A DNA stretch of 64,000 bases, from positions 434,001-498,000 of the forward strand of contig QUOL01000001.1 of assembly GCA_009761415.1 (NCBI GenBank), given 5' to 3'. The stretch comes from Sarcomyxa edulis. Taxonomy: Eukaryota; Basidiomycota; Agaricomycetes; Agaricales; Mycenaceae. A program made the translations under genes and the position numbers. Positions 54,775 to 64,000 of the stretch are shown here, piece by piece. The notes beneath the pieces are model-generated. The model saw only the letters and a list, made by a program, of their open reading frames with translations. It was not told where the DNA came from and did no database searches. Numbering within the stretch: position 1 is the stretch's first letter; every line of letters begins with the position of its first letter.

Positions 54775-57516
54775 ATGGCAGTCAAGAGAGCGGTTCCTAC
54801 CAACCGTAGAGCAATCCTTCTAGCTATTTTCATTGCATTCGGTACGTGCTACTGACTATCTTGACTAGTACTTGGTTCTCAACGTCTGTAGGAGGTACAG
54901 GTTCTGCTTGGGCAACGGTCATTCTTTCTCTGTGAGTAGTCTTACCAACTCGTGTGAATCAATCGCTCATCATGCTTCAGAACTGTCGCTTTCCTCAGGA
55001 TTTCTATTCGGATATGATATTGGGGTTATCTCAGTGAGTACAGTATATGAATCCTCTGGACGCATATTAAAAGTCATCGAGTAGGGATGTCTGATCATGC
55101 CAGACTTTATTTCACGTTTCGGGGAGATTGGACCAAATGGCGAACCATTCCTATCCAGTTCTCGGCAGTCTATCATCACATCGCTTCTATCTGCCGGGTA
55201 AGTCAGGTTGTATCGTCGTTTTGTCCTGTGCTAATTTAATCATGCAACAGCACCTTCGTGTGAGCACATTCAGATTTTCGACCCTTAACACCGTCTCAAA
55301 GTCTCTTATAGCGGAGCCTTGGGACAAGCATTTACGTCCGACCGATTTGGTCGTCGCGGATCCATTCTGATCTGGTCTGCGATATTCACCGTTGGCGTCA
55401 TTATCCAGACTGCCACCGAATTTTCCATCGTCCAATTGACTATTGGACGATTTATTGCCGGTATGGCATCTCTGCGCTCTCCTAATAGAGTCGATAGCTT
55501 ACCTTTGACTTTCCGTCACAGGCCTTGGAGTTGGTGCCCTATCAGGTTTGTTCCTTCCAGCTTTCTATAATTGTGACATTTTCTGACATTATCTTAGCAA
55601 TCGTACCGTTAGTTTGTTCACACTGTGTCCCGATCGAAAGCACTAACAGCTTCAACAAAGACTCTACAATGGAGAGACATCGCCGAAGGCTCTGCGAGGT
55701 ACACTTCTAGTGCTCTATCAGCTACAAATCATTATTGGGCAAGTGCAATTAGCGTTGATTGTCCAACTGACTACTAAATCAAAGCCCTCTAGTATCTTCC
55801 TCAGCTACATTATTGATCTTGGAACACATACAATCAAGAACTCCGCTTCGTGGAAAATTCCAGTTGGTCTCCAGATGCTCTGGGGTGTCATTCTTCTTTC
55901 TGGAATATTCTTCCTGCCAGAATCACCGTACGTATATGATATTTGTTCTCGAGTTTTCACTAACCAGATTCCGCCATCAGTCGTCACCTTCTCGGTATAG
56001 GAAAGGAAGATGAAGCTCGCAGCGTTATTGCAGAACTCAACAGTGTCCCGCTAGACGATCCCATGGTACAAGAGACCATCGAGGAGTTGGAGTTCGGTAT
56101 CAAGGCCGAGAACGAGGGAGGGAAGGCCACCTGGTTGGAATGTTTCTCAACACGTAACGCGCTGTGGAAACGGACCATCAACGGGATGATGTTGCAATTT
56201 ATCCAGCAACTCAACGGCCAGAATTTCTATTGTAAGTGGAACAATTCGACCATTATTCGGCTTTCCTCTCATGTCGGTGTGTCAGACTACTACGGAGACA
56301 CTTTCTTCGAAAGTGCAGGAACAGAGTACGCAGACCCTCGAGTTCGTATCTTACTTCTTATTGATGCCTCGATTTCAGACTATCGCCCTATGTGATTCAA
56401 ACTATCTTAGGAGCGGTCTCCGTCGTAGGCACCGTGCCAGCCCTGTACTTGATTGAAGCCTGGGGTCGTCGACGCGTCAGTGCATATCCTATCGCTCTCA
56501 CGCAAAAATCTAATGTGTTGATGGTCTAGTCACTCCTCACTGGTGCCGTTCTGGAGGCTGCGTGCTCTATCATTGTGAGCTCATCTGACCTTATCTTCTT
56601 ATTTCACTGATCTAATCGGCATACCTCATTCACCTAGGCCGGGCTAGTCGGACACTTCACATTAGCGCCAACGGGTACCCCGACGGACCAACTTACACCC
56701 CGTAATAAGCGAGGAGGTAGGGCACATAGTGTCTAGGGCTTGACTTGATTGACTGACCGGGGATTCAAGGTGACACACTTATCGCCTTCGCGGTCCTGCA
56801 CGTCTTTTCATTCTCTATGTTCTGGGGTCCAACACCATGGGTGTACTTGGGTGAGTTCGTTACCATATTAGCTTTGATGCTTGACTCATATCCTATGTCC
56901 TTAGGCGAATCTTTCCCTCTGCGGGTTCGTCCCAAAGCAATTGCATTGGGAAGGTGAGTTGTGATCTGGGTAGAGATAAACAGCTTCCCATCTCAACGAT
57001 CTTTTCCAATCCTACAGTGCAACGAATTGGCTTTGGAACTTCCTCCTCAGGTCAGTCTATTGGCACGGTCTATCTGATAATATCTGATTTTGTTTCTTCC
57101 AGCTTCTTCTCTCCCAGAATAGCTGCAAAGTACGTCTGTGTTGCAGCACCCGATAGTCTGTGGTGATTGACCCCTCTCCTAGAATCGGTCCACTGATATT
57201 GTTGATCTTCTTCGGAATGTTGACATTCGGTTACGTCTACGTTTACCTCTTCATCCCAGAGACTAAAGGCTTGAGTTTGGAAGAGGTGAGCGATTTTAAT
57301 CCTATAAACCTCTCTTTCCGAATTTGTGTTGAACTGATATGTATTCCCTAGGTCGACGAACTTTACCGTGCGGGAATCAAGCCATGGAACTCGCCAGGAT
57401 GGCGTCCACATCTAACGGAAGAGTTCCACCATGTTCACGACAAAGAGCAAGCTACGGAGATTCGGGAGGACAACGAAAAATCATCTACCGAGGAAGTTGC
57501 TGTCAATCCTGTATGA
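54775..57516 (+). CDS. MFS sugar transporter, hexose/pentose H+ symporter type
   Basis: Twenty-one exons close to 530 aa: 54775-54841, 54892-54894, 54999-55033, 55085-55197, 55251-55259, 55312-55460, 55522-55545, 55598-55607, 55661-55738, 55793-55927, 55981-56231, 56286-56325, 56379-56475, 56530-56574, 56638-56716, 56770-56850, 56905-56953, 57018-57050, 57103-57129, 57183-57285 and 57352-57516. It has twelve predicted helices. Sugar-porter signatures are FGGFLFGYDIGVIS, SDRFGRRGS, LYNGETSPKALRGTL, FIQQLNGQNFYYYYGDTFF and PETKGLSLEEVDELYRAG. It should import monosaccharides through the plasma membrane. The 3-nt exon 54892-54894 restores the family GGF motif. The intron after 55738 uses a GC donor (GCAAGT). 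The acidic tail is probably cytosolic. Its neighbours are two carbohydrate-active genes. Confidence 0.9.
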
Positions 57517-57619
57517 TTTCTTATGACTACCTTCTGTATTTCTTCATGTGTGACTAGTCCTAATGCACAATAACGAACTTCCTACCATGAATTGTACTAT
57601 CCTATATGCTTCGCAGTCT

Positions 57620-60600
57620 TCAAGCTGTCAGCGTTACCTTTCCTTGGCCACCTACGAACGGTATCACGAATGCCCCGGCGTCCTGAGCTAGAGTGGTAGT
57701 TGGTTTCAGAAGGCCGACGCCACTGACAGCAGCAGTCTGTGAGATCACAAGTCTACCGTTCGGTGCGCTGGCAGCCCCGCTTGGACCAGCTGAGGGTAAG
57801 ATTGTGATAGCAACGGTACGAGCAGTGGGATTGTAGCTGATTGCAGAGAACGCGCCTGCATCCAGCGATAGCACCGCCGCGAGGGGTGCGATGAATACAC
57901 GGCGTCGGACTGAATCTCGAACTTGGACCTCTACGGTAGGAGACGTAGAGGTGACAATCCCACCAAATGCCTGCCAGCCAAAGTCTGGGTGGTTGATGAG
58001 GACAGTACCCATTCCAAGTGCATGTCCCACGAAATTGGGTCCATAGTCACCGGAATATGCATCCCATGCTAGGGTGTCTGCGAAGGAATGGAATGAAGCG
58101 CTTGCGAATCCACCTTGGTCGATGTTAGATAGTGGCCCACTGAGGCCAGAGAATCCAACGCGTAGAAGGTAATAGTCGGTAGGTGATGCTTCGAATGCCG
58201 ATATTAGAGGGAGGGAGTTTAGTCCAGAACCGCTGGGTGTATGGATGAGATACTGACGATTGAATAGGAATGCATGCTCACTAATGATGAATCTGACGCT
58301 CGATGCGCTGAAGTTTCCCGCCGTAGATGTTGTCCCTGCCCAAGAATCAGATACGACGCCACTTCGGGCAATTCTCAGAAAAAAAATACCAATATCTCCT
58401 GGCATTTCCTGCGTATCCCCTGTTATCGATAGAAACATAAGCAAATACGCAGCAGAGTGATATCCAACGCCAGTTACATACCAATGGGGTACAGTTGGCT
58501 CATACGCGATGATAGAGTTCAGCGCGTTTGTAGCTGTGGTGGTTCCATTGAAGTATGTGCTCCAGGCATACACGCCCTCTTGGCCTATGAGAAAGTAATA
58601 GTGTGTGAAAAAAATCTATCGTAAGGACAGATAAACCTCAAATCACCTGTAGAGTCCCAGGCCATCTCTGAGCCGAACCTGGAGCCCGTTAAACTATCAA
58701 ATACAGAACGAGAAAGCAGATGCAGCTCACGGGAATTGTTCACCTGCCCACACGGTGTATCGAGCTTTCATCCTACTTTCGATCAGAGTGGCATTTGCCG
58801 TCAAACCCTCCCTTCTCAAATCATCCAACAGGAACCGAATGACGGTCTCATCCATCAGACCGTCGCCCGAGTACCCAACACCACCGTTGGCCGTCATTCT
58901 GACCACAGTCAACACGGCTTGGTTGATGTACCACTGCCAATCGTGAATGGTGACAAGTGCGGGGTAATTTCTGGCTACGCGGTAAAGGCTCCAGTATGCC
59001 GCCGTGACATGAACGTAGTCGTAGGCACGCTGAATAGCGAACGCGGATGCCTGGTTCCACGACCACCAATTCCCCCAGTCGATGTTCGAGGGATAAACGT
59101 AGTTTGGTTCCAAGGCAGGTTGGTAGAAGAATACAGACTGGGTAATAGCGCACTATCAGTATAGAGGAATGCATACGAATATCAATCGGGTACCATTTTG
59201 ACAGATCCTGAAAACACGAACGATTTAGAGACCTGGAAGACCAGGTAGCGGTAGTGTCAATACGCACCATCTGAGTTCTGGATAGAGCCCCATAACGTTT
59301 GATTAACGAATTGCTCTAGCTTGGCGACTTCTGCAGCGTTTGGTTGTACGAACTGCTTCATTGTAGCAGCTAACCAGGATCCAGCACCCGCCTCGTCACT
59401 GAGACCAGGTATCCAGGCTCTAGGATCGTTCTTCACCACGGCATTGACTGAACGATCATAGCTGATCACAGAAGGCGAACGCGCAAAAGGATCGGTTGGC
59501 TATACAAAATCAACATATTGAGAATCCTGCAAAACATGGGATAAAATGAACACTCACGTCGTCAAACCATTGTGAAGTGGTCAAAAAATTGCCTAGATCA
59601 GCAATTACTTGTGTTGCACCCTTGGTGACGTAGTAATGAACAGTCTGTACAGTCCCGTCCGCGTACGTGACAGTCAATCGGGATCGTCCCCAGGTATGAG
59701 GTGTAAGCGTGTAGCCGACCCAACCAGCCGCCTCAGCGTCGGCACTAGGCGTCCAGGTCAAGGCACCGGCGGGACTGACAGTAATACTCTGAACTGCAGA
59801 TGCGTAATTTAAGAAAAGTTTACCTGGAATATCCATAGGTAGAATATATCCAGGGATCCCTACAGCGACTGGACGTTTAGCGGTCTGTAAAGTTTTCTCG
59901 ATGTCGCGGATAGACGGTGCTAGAAGAAATTGGAGACCATATGTCTGAGTTTGTCCGGGCTGCAAAACTGTCGATGTCGCTGCATTCCATGGTGTAACCT
60001 CCTTCCATTCGTTTTGAGCATAGGCAAGTGTATGAAATTGCCATTCGTACAGTCCTTCGAAGGTCTGCGACTGGTAGAATGGTGCATTTGCAGTGGACTC
60101 GGGAAGGAAGCGCCAGCCTTCGAGTGGTGACTTGCCTACCGGTGTAACCACTAGAGGAGGCATAGTACCTGAATGAAACTATGAGATCATGAGTCGTAAA
60201 GATGGTAAATTTGAGTGTACCGAGAAGTGGGGTCACTTGAACATAGCCAGCATCCTGTCCGATATACGGGTCGAATAAGCTGCATAACTCGTTCGTTTGT
60301 GCAGCGGTACGATCGGTAAAAATCTGTACATCTGTCAGCCAGATTCCGTTAGTATACGACAAGGAATAAGGTACAGACATTGTTGAATTCCAGCGGGGCG
60401 CCCAAGGCTCCAACTTCAACAGCTGTGGTCTGTGAATTGGTGACATCGAAAAGTAACTCCAGTTGTCCGTTATTGAGGACCCATCGTCGAGTTATATTGA
60501 GAAGTGACGCAGAGGGCAAAGTAGGAGCTAAATTTGCCGCAGCAAGCGTCGTTCCAGACACGGGTAGCGCAGTGACTTTTTTACGAGCCGATGAGGAATC

Positions 60601-60909
60601 GCCGCTCGTCCACGTTGTCGATCCTACCTTGCGAGCCCTGAAGGTTATGTCCCCTAGATGGTAGTTCAGATTACCCGCTCGCAGAGTCATTTGATCAGAG
60701 GGGACGAAGTCGAAGGTTCCCGATCCCCCTTTAGGTTTCAAGGAGTAAAGAGTTTGGGAATCCTTCACTAATTGAACAGAGAAAGACGGAGTATCCAACG
60801 AGATGAAGCCATCCGCTAAACCAAGGGTGTCACTCTGTGCGAGAGCACGAGGGATAGCCAATACTGTGAAAACAAAGAGTGCGATCCTGTAGCGCATCCT
60901 GACTGACAT
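57620..60909 (-). CDS. Secreted DUF5695-type protein, glycoside-hydrolase-like
   Basis: Eleven exons close to 914 aa: 60909-60379, 60323-60221, 60168-59558, 59499-59268, 59207-59194, 59137-58731, 58693-58647, 58584-58482, 58419-58390, 58335-58282 and 58232-57620. A signal peptide covers about residues 1-25 (IALFVFTVLAIPRALAQ). Beta-rich N-terminal domains (SFSVQLVKDSQTLYSLKPKG, CSLFDPYIGQDAGYVQV) are followed by an alpha-helical toroid-like part: DWGNWWSWNQASAFAIQRAY, SRFGSEMAWDSTGQEGVYAW, GNARRYWDNIYGGKLQRIE, then RQIHHYGSGLNSLPLIS and DAYSGDYGPNFVGHALGMG. I assign it to the DUF5695 family from memory of that helical block. The toroid and the neighbouring GH51 gene suggest polysaccharide breakdown, but the reaction is unknown. 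Confidence 0.72.
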
Positions 60910-61931
60910 TTGAGATTTTGAATCAGTCAAAAGAAAGATAAGGATTGATAGCAAGAACTTAACATGTTCGACCTAAACCAATTCTTGGGTAGTATTCAGA
61001 ACCATCCTCTAGTCGGGCAGCTTTATTGAAGATGAACCAGATAGTGGGCCGTGCGGTTGGGCGTAAGTATAGTCTCAGCCATATAGCAAATGATCACAAG
61101 CCATGCGTAGGTGGTCAGAAAACATGTGGAAGAACCATTGACGAAGCAAGCATGACAAGCCTTCTTGTTGTCCTAGGCGGTCCGGTAAGATATCACGATG
61201 CAAAGCCACCAATGATAGCCTCAGTATCGTTGGGATGGTACTGTTCTTCTTCGGTTCTCGTAAAGTTCGCTATTAGTCTGAACATCGTGTGCCTCAAGTG
61301 TGCCTCAGCCGTTTGTTGCATCTGTTTGTCGGCACCTTTCGGGAGATCCCGGAGCCTCGACCACCGCAGAAGGCGTTGAAGCATATTTTACCACCAGAAG
61401 ATAACGACCATTAAGGAGAGATACCATCTATCTGCGAAGACTGAGTACAAAGGCACTCCGAGAAATTTTTTTCCTGAACGACAGTGTCCAAGTCGCCCAA
61501 ATAGGCAACTTGAATTCCAAATAAGGACGAACCACATGACTGTCGTCGGTACCGAGCGCGGACTCGGACGCGTTTGATCAACCAACGTCGACTTTTCCTC
61601 GTCCTGCCACTTCGTGCAACCTGAACTCATTGCAATTCGGAGGGGTTCTTGATTGGCTTGACTCCAGAGGGCTCAACATAGAGGCATGATACTCAGAACG
61701 TCAAGTAATTCCGACTGTTAGGAGCTCTGGTCATTACAGCATGATTTCGAACTTTCAATGTCATGATGGTCTACTATGATTTCGAGGGCGGACCGAGCGA
61801 TGTTCAAATCTGCGGAATTTCGCCATTATTTGGGCTTGGAGGAACTTCTACTTTATATGACGGGCCGTTCACTTGACTATTTCATAGAAATGGGCTCACG
61901 GCGATTCTTCGCAAACATATTCTTTTCGACG
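60910..61931. other. Divergent promoter region between DUF5695 and GH51 genes
   Basis: About 1 kb separates two secreted-enzyme genes transcribed away from each other. A 117-codon + frame (61026-61379) and a 63-codon minus frame (61193-61384) overlap, without motifs. The segment could hold shared control sites, but no named site was recognised. Confidence 0.45.
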
Positions 61932-63950
61932 ATGTTTCTTGCCAAAAGTCCACGGTCACTCGTAGGCCTCTCGTCTATAACTCTAGCTATACTAGGACTC
62001 GTATGTCATTCCAGCGCTACCATCGTCGCCCCAAACGCACTCAACTTACGAATCACGCGAAATGAAACCGTCGAAATTTCGCCGACTTTGTACGGTTACA
62101 TGTGGGAGGTAGGTCAAGTTCACCGGAACCTGATGCAGTGCTCGGAGCTTTCACTGAACTGTATATGCTTCTAGGACATAAATCACAGGCACGGAGCTTG
62201 TGTCAATCCTTCGATCCATACTAACTTCTTCTTGTTTCCTGTTCTCAGTGGAGACGGTGGCTTGTATGGTACGTGGCGCGTTCAGGAATTATAATCAATC
62301 TTACTTACGATATACAGCTGAGTTATTGCAGAACAGGGCGTTCCAAGCTGTCATCCCTGGAACTCAGAATGCGTGTGTATATTTGGCCGTAAAGAGAATA
62401 TCTTCTGACCTGTTCTGTCAGTCTCAATGCTTGGCAGCCTTTCAACGGAGCCCGATTGTCTGTGACCTCGAAGACTTCCAGCGTATCTGCAGCATTGCCC
62501 AACAGTCTTGAAGTACAGATACCCAAAGTGGTCACCGGCCCAATCGGCTTCGAGAATGCCGGATATTGGGGTCAGATTTCTCATATATATATAATCCAAC
62601 GTATCTTCTAATCCACCGTACAGGTATCAAAGTACAAGAAGGATGGACTTACAAGGGCTCCTTCTACGCCAAATCAGACTCCTTCACTGGAACCATTACC
62701 GCGTCTCTGAAATCATCACGTGGCACTGTTTTCGCCACCAAGTCTATCACAGGTATTACCAAGACATGGAAGAAGTTCACCTTCGAATTCCAGCCCACTA
62801 TTTCAGCTCCGACTAATGACAATGTATTCAACATCGCGTTGGACGGAGAGGCGGCTGCTGGGAAGACGATATACTTCGGTCTATTCTCTCTGTTCCCTCC
62901 GACGTTCCGAGGAAGGGAGAATGGTATGCGGATTGACCTGGCGGAAGCATTGGCTGCTACTCAGCCCTCTATTTGGCGTTTTCCGGGTGGAAATAACCTG
63001 GAAGGCATGAGTTTCGACACACGATGGAAGTGGAATGAGACCATCGGACCGTGAGTCTTGGCTGCTGTATAGTACTCGTCTGCTCATATGATTCCGTACA
63101 GTCTCGAAAACAGGCCTGGCCGCGTTGGCGATTGGGGTGTGTAGTTCTGATCTTTGAACCTTACAACATACTAAGTCATCCTTCTCATCATAGGTTATTC
63201 TAACACGGATGGCCTGGTGGGTTCCGTAAACGATTTAATGACATTTTGTCATTCTGACTTACTTCATTATCAGGGTCTCTTGGAATATCTGAATTGGGCA
63301 GAAGACCTTGGAGCAGTCAGTATCTTGAGAATCTCGCCCTATGTTATATTAAGCAGATTCTTTAGGAGCCGATTCTTGGTGTCTGGGACGGAATCTCCAT
63401 AGGAAATTACTCTGGTTAGATCCTCCACAATCGCCGTGCCTTGATTGCACCGTTCTGATCTTCTCGTACAGACCTTGACACTTGGCCTATCGTTCCGGAG
63501 GAAGACCTCCAGCCCTACATCGACGACGTGCTCAATGAAATCGAGTTTATCACCGGCGATGCTTCCACGACTGAATATGGAAACTTACGATCCAGCTTCG
63601 GCCGCACTGAACCATATGCTCTCAAATATATCGAAATGTCAGTAGCCATACCTTTTTGAGTCTGAAGCTCGAGGCTGACTTATCCAATCACAGCGGAAAT
63701 GAAGACCAGGTAATTTTTATGTTGTCAATGCTAAGTAACAATCTGATCTCAACACAACTATCACAGTTTCAACCTGCTTCGTAAGCTATGCTCGTCATTT
63801 CAAAAGGCTAATTGAGCGCTAAAAGTCACTAAAGTTATGCAGGATACCGCTGGAAGGCGTTCGTATCCGCAATAGGCGCAAAATTCCCTCATCTTGAGTT
63901 TCTTGCAACCTCGTATCCTTCCCTCGCTCTTGATCCTCCATATCTCAAAA
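61932..63950 (+). CDS. GH51 alpha-L-arabinofuranosidase, 3' end outside window
   Basis: Exons read so far are 61932-62108, 62175-62188, 62250-62269, 62318-62372, 62422-62570, 62624-63050, 63102-63136, 63194-63216, 63274-63315, 63366-63414, 63472-63637, 63694-63709, 63767-63780 and 63835-63950, all in phase. The next intron starts at 63951 and runs past the end. The start gives a hydrophobic signal (SLVGLSSITLAILGLVCHSS). GH51 marks are INHSGDGGLYAELLQNRAFQ, SIWRFPGGNNLEG, a carbohydrate-binding-like insert (GWTYKGSFYAKSD), GVWDGISIGNYSD and the acid/base motif GNED. It removes arabinose from arabinoxylan or arabinan. The nucleophile region lies beyond the window. One 14-nt exon is followed by a GC-AG intron (62189-62249). 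Confidence 0.9.
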
Positions 63951-64000
63951 GTAAGCTCATGTATAGAGTTTTATGTATGCAAACTGACGGAAAGGGCCGT

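Noticed and set aside
57620..58573. Uninterrupted 317-codon minus frame at the end of the DUF5695 gene
   Set aside because: It reads through three introns (58481-58420, 58389-58336, 58281-58233). Splicing restores the conserved GNARRYWDNIYGG and RQIHHYGSGLNSL blocks.
61776..62174. Longer N-terminus for the GH51 enzyme from ATG 61776 or 61890
   Set aside because: The ATG at 61932 starts directly before a good signal peptide; upstream residues would bury it.
1..64000. CRISPR array, prophage or bacterial operon
   Set aside because: No regular spacer-repeat pattern; gene structure is plainly fungal nuclear.

Overview
This window is nuclear DNA from a filamentous basidiomycete, most likely a mushroom-forming agaricomycete. 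The evidence is the gene density on both strands, genes cut by many 45-70 nt introns with GT(A/G)NGT donors, three F-box proteins of agaricomycete type, a small beta-trefoil protein of the mycocypin/cospin kind, and a G-alpha subunit with a large insert. Most coding calls below were rebuilt exon by exon; where splice phases are said to close, every intron keeps one continuous reading frame.

Layout. 0.7-8 kb: Pin1-type prolyl isomerase, MOSC/mARC-like protein and a USP12/46-type ubiquitin protease, all on +. 8.4-14 kb: F-box protein, zeta-crystallin quinone oxidoreductase and protein tyrosine phosphatase, all on -. 14.1-16.2 kb (+): NR2C2AP-like protein and mitochondrial ribosomal protein uS15m. 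16.4-18.9 kb (-): second F-box protein. 19-23.2 kb (+): importin-9-like karyopherin. 23.3-27.1 kb (-): RS-rich protein and third F-box protein. 31-32.9 kb (+): COG8. 36.7-37.4 kb (+): small beta-trefoil protein. 39-41.5 kb (-): HSP20 and inositol monophosphatase. 41.9-43 kb (+): proteasome alpha5. 43.2-46.9 kb (-): RidA family protein and G-alpha. 48.5-51 kb (+): mucin-like membrane protein. 51.3-53.9 kb (-): two conserved-looking proteins without firm assignment.

54.8-64 kb looks like a carbohydrate-use block: a sugar transporter (+), a secreted DUF5695-type hydrolase-like protein (-) and a GH51 alpha-L-arabinofuranosidase (+, running off the window). The other genes are mostly housekeeping functions (protein turnover, transport, translation, Golgi traffic, signalling) and do not form a pathway.

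Two gene-poor stretches (27.1-31.0 kb and 32.9-36.7 kb), plus 37.4-39.0 and 46.9-48.5 kb, hold only weak or decayed coding signal and small repeats. I found no rRNA, no convincing tRNA, no CRISPR and no intact transposon. The most interesting points are: an upstream ORF layout in the quinone reductase that could make mitochondrial and cytosolic forms; a G-alpha whose switch II glutamine is replaced by alanine; four probable GC-AG introns; a 3-nt micro-exon in the sugar transporter; and a heat-shock element array upstream of HSP20.
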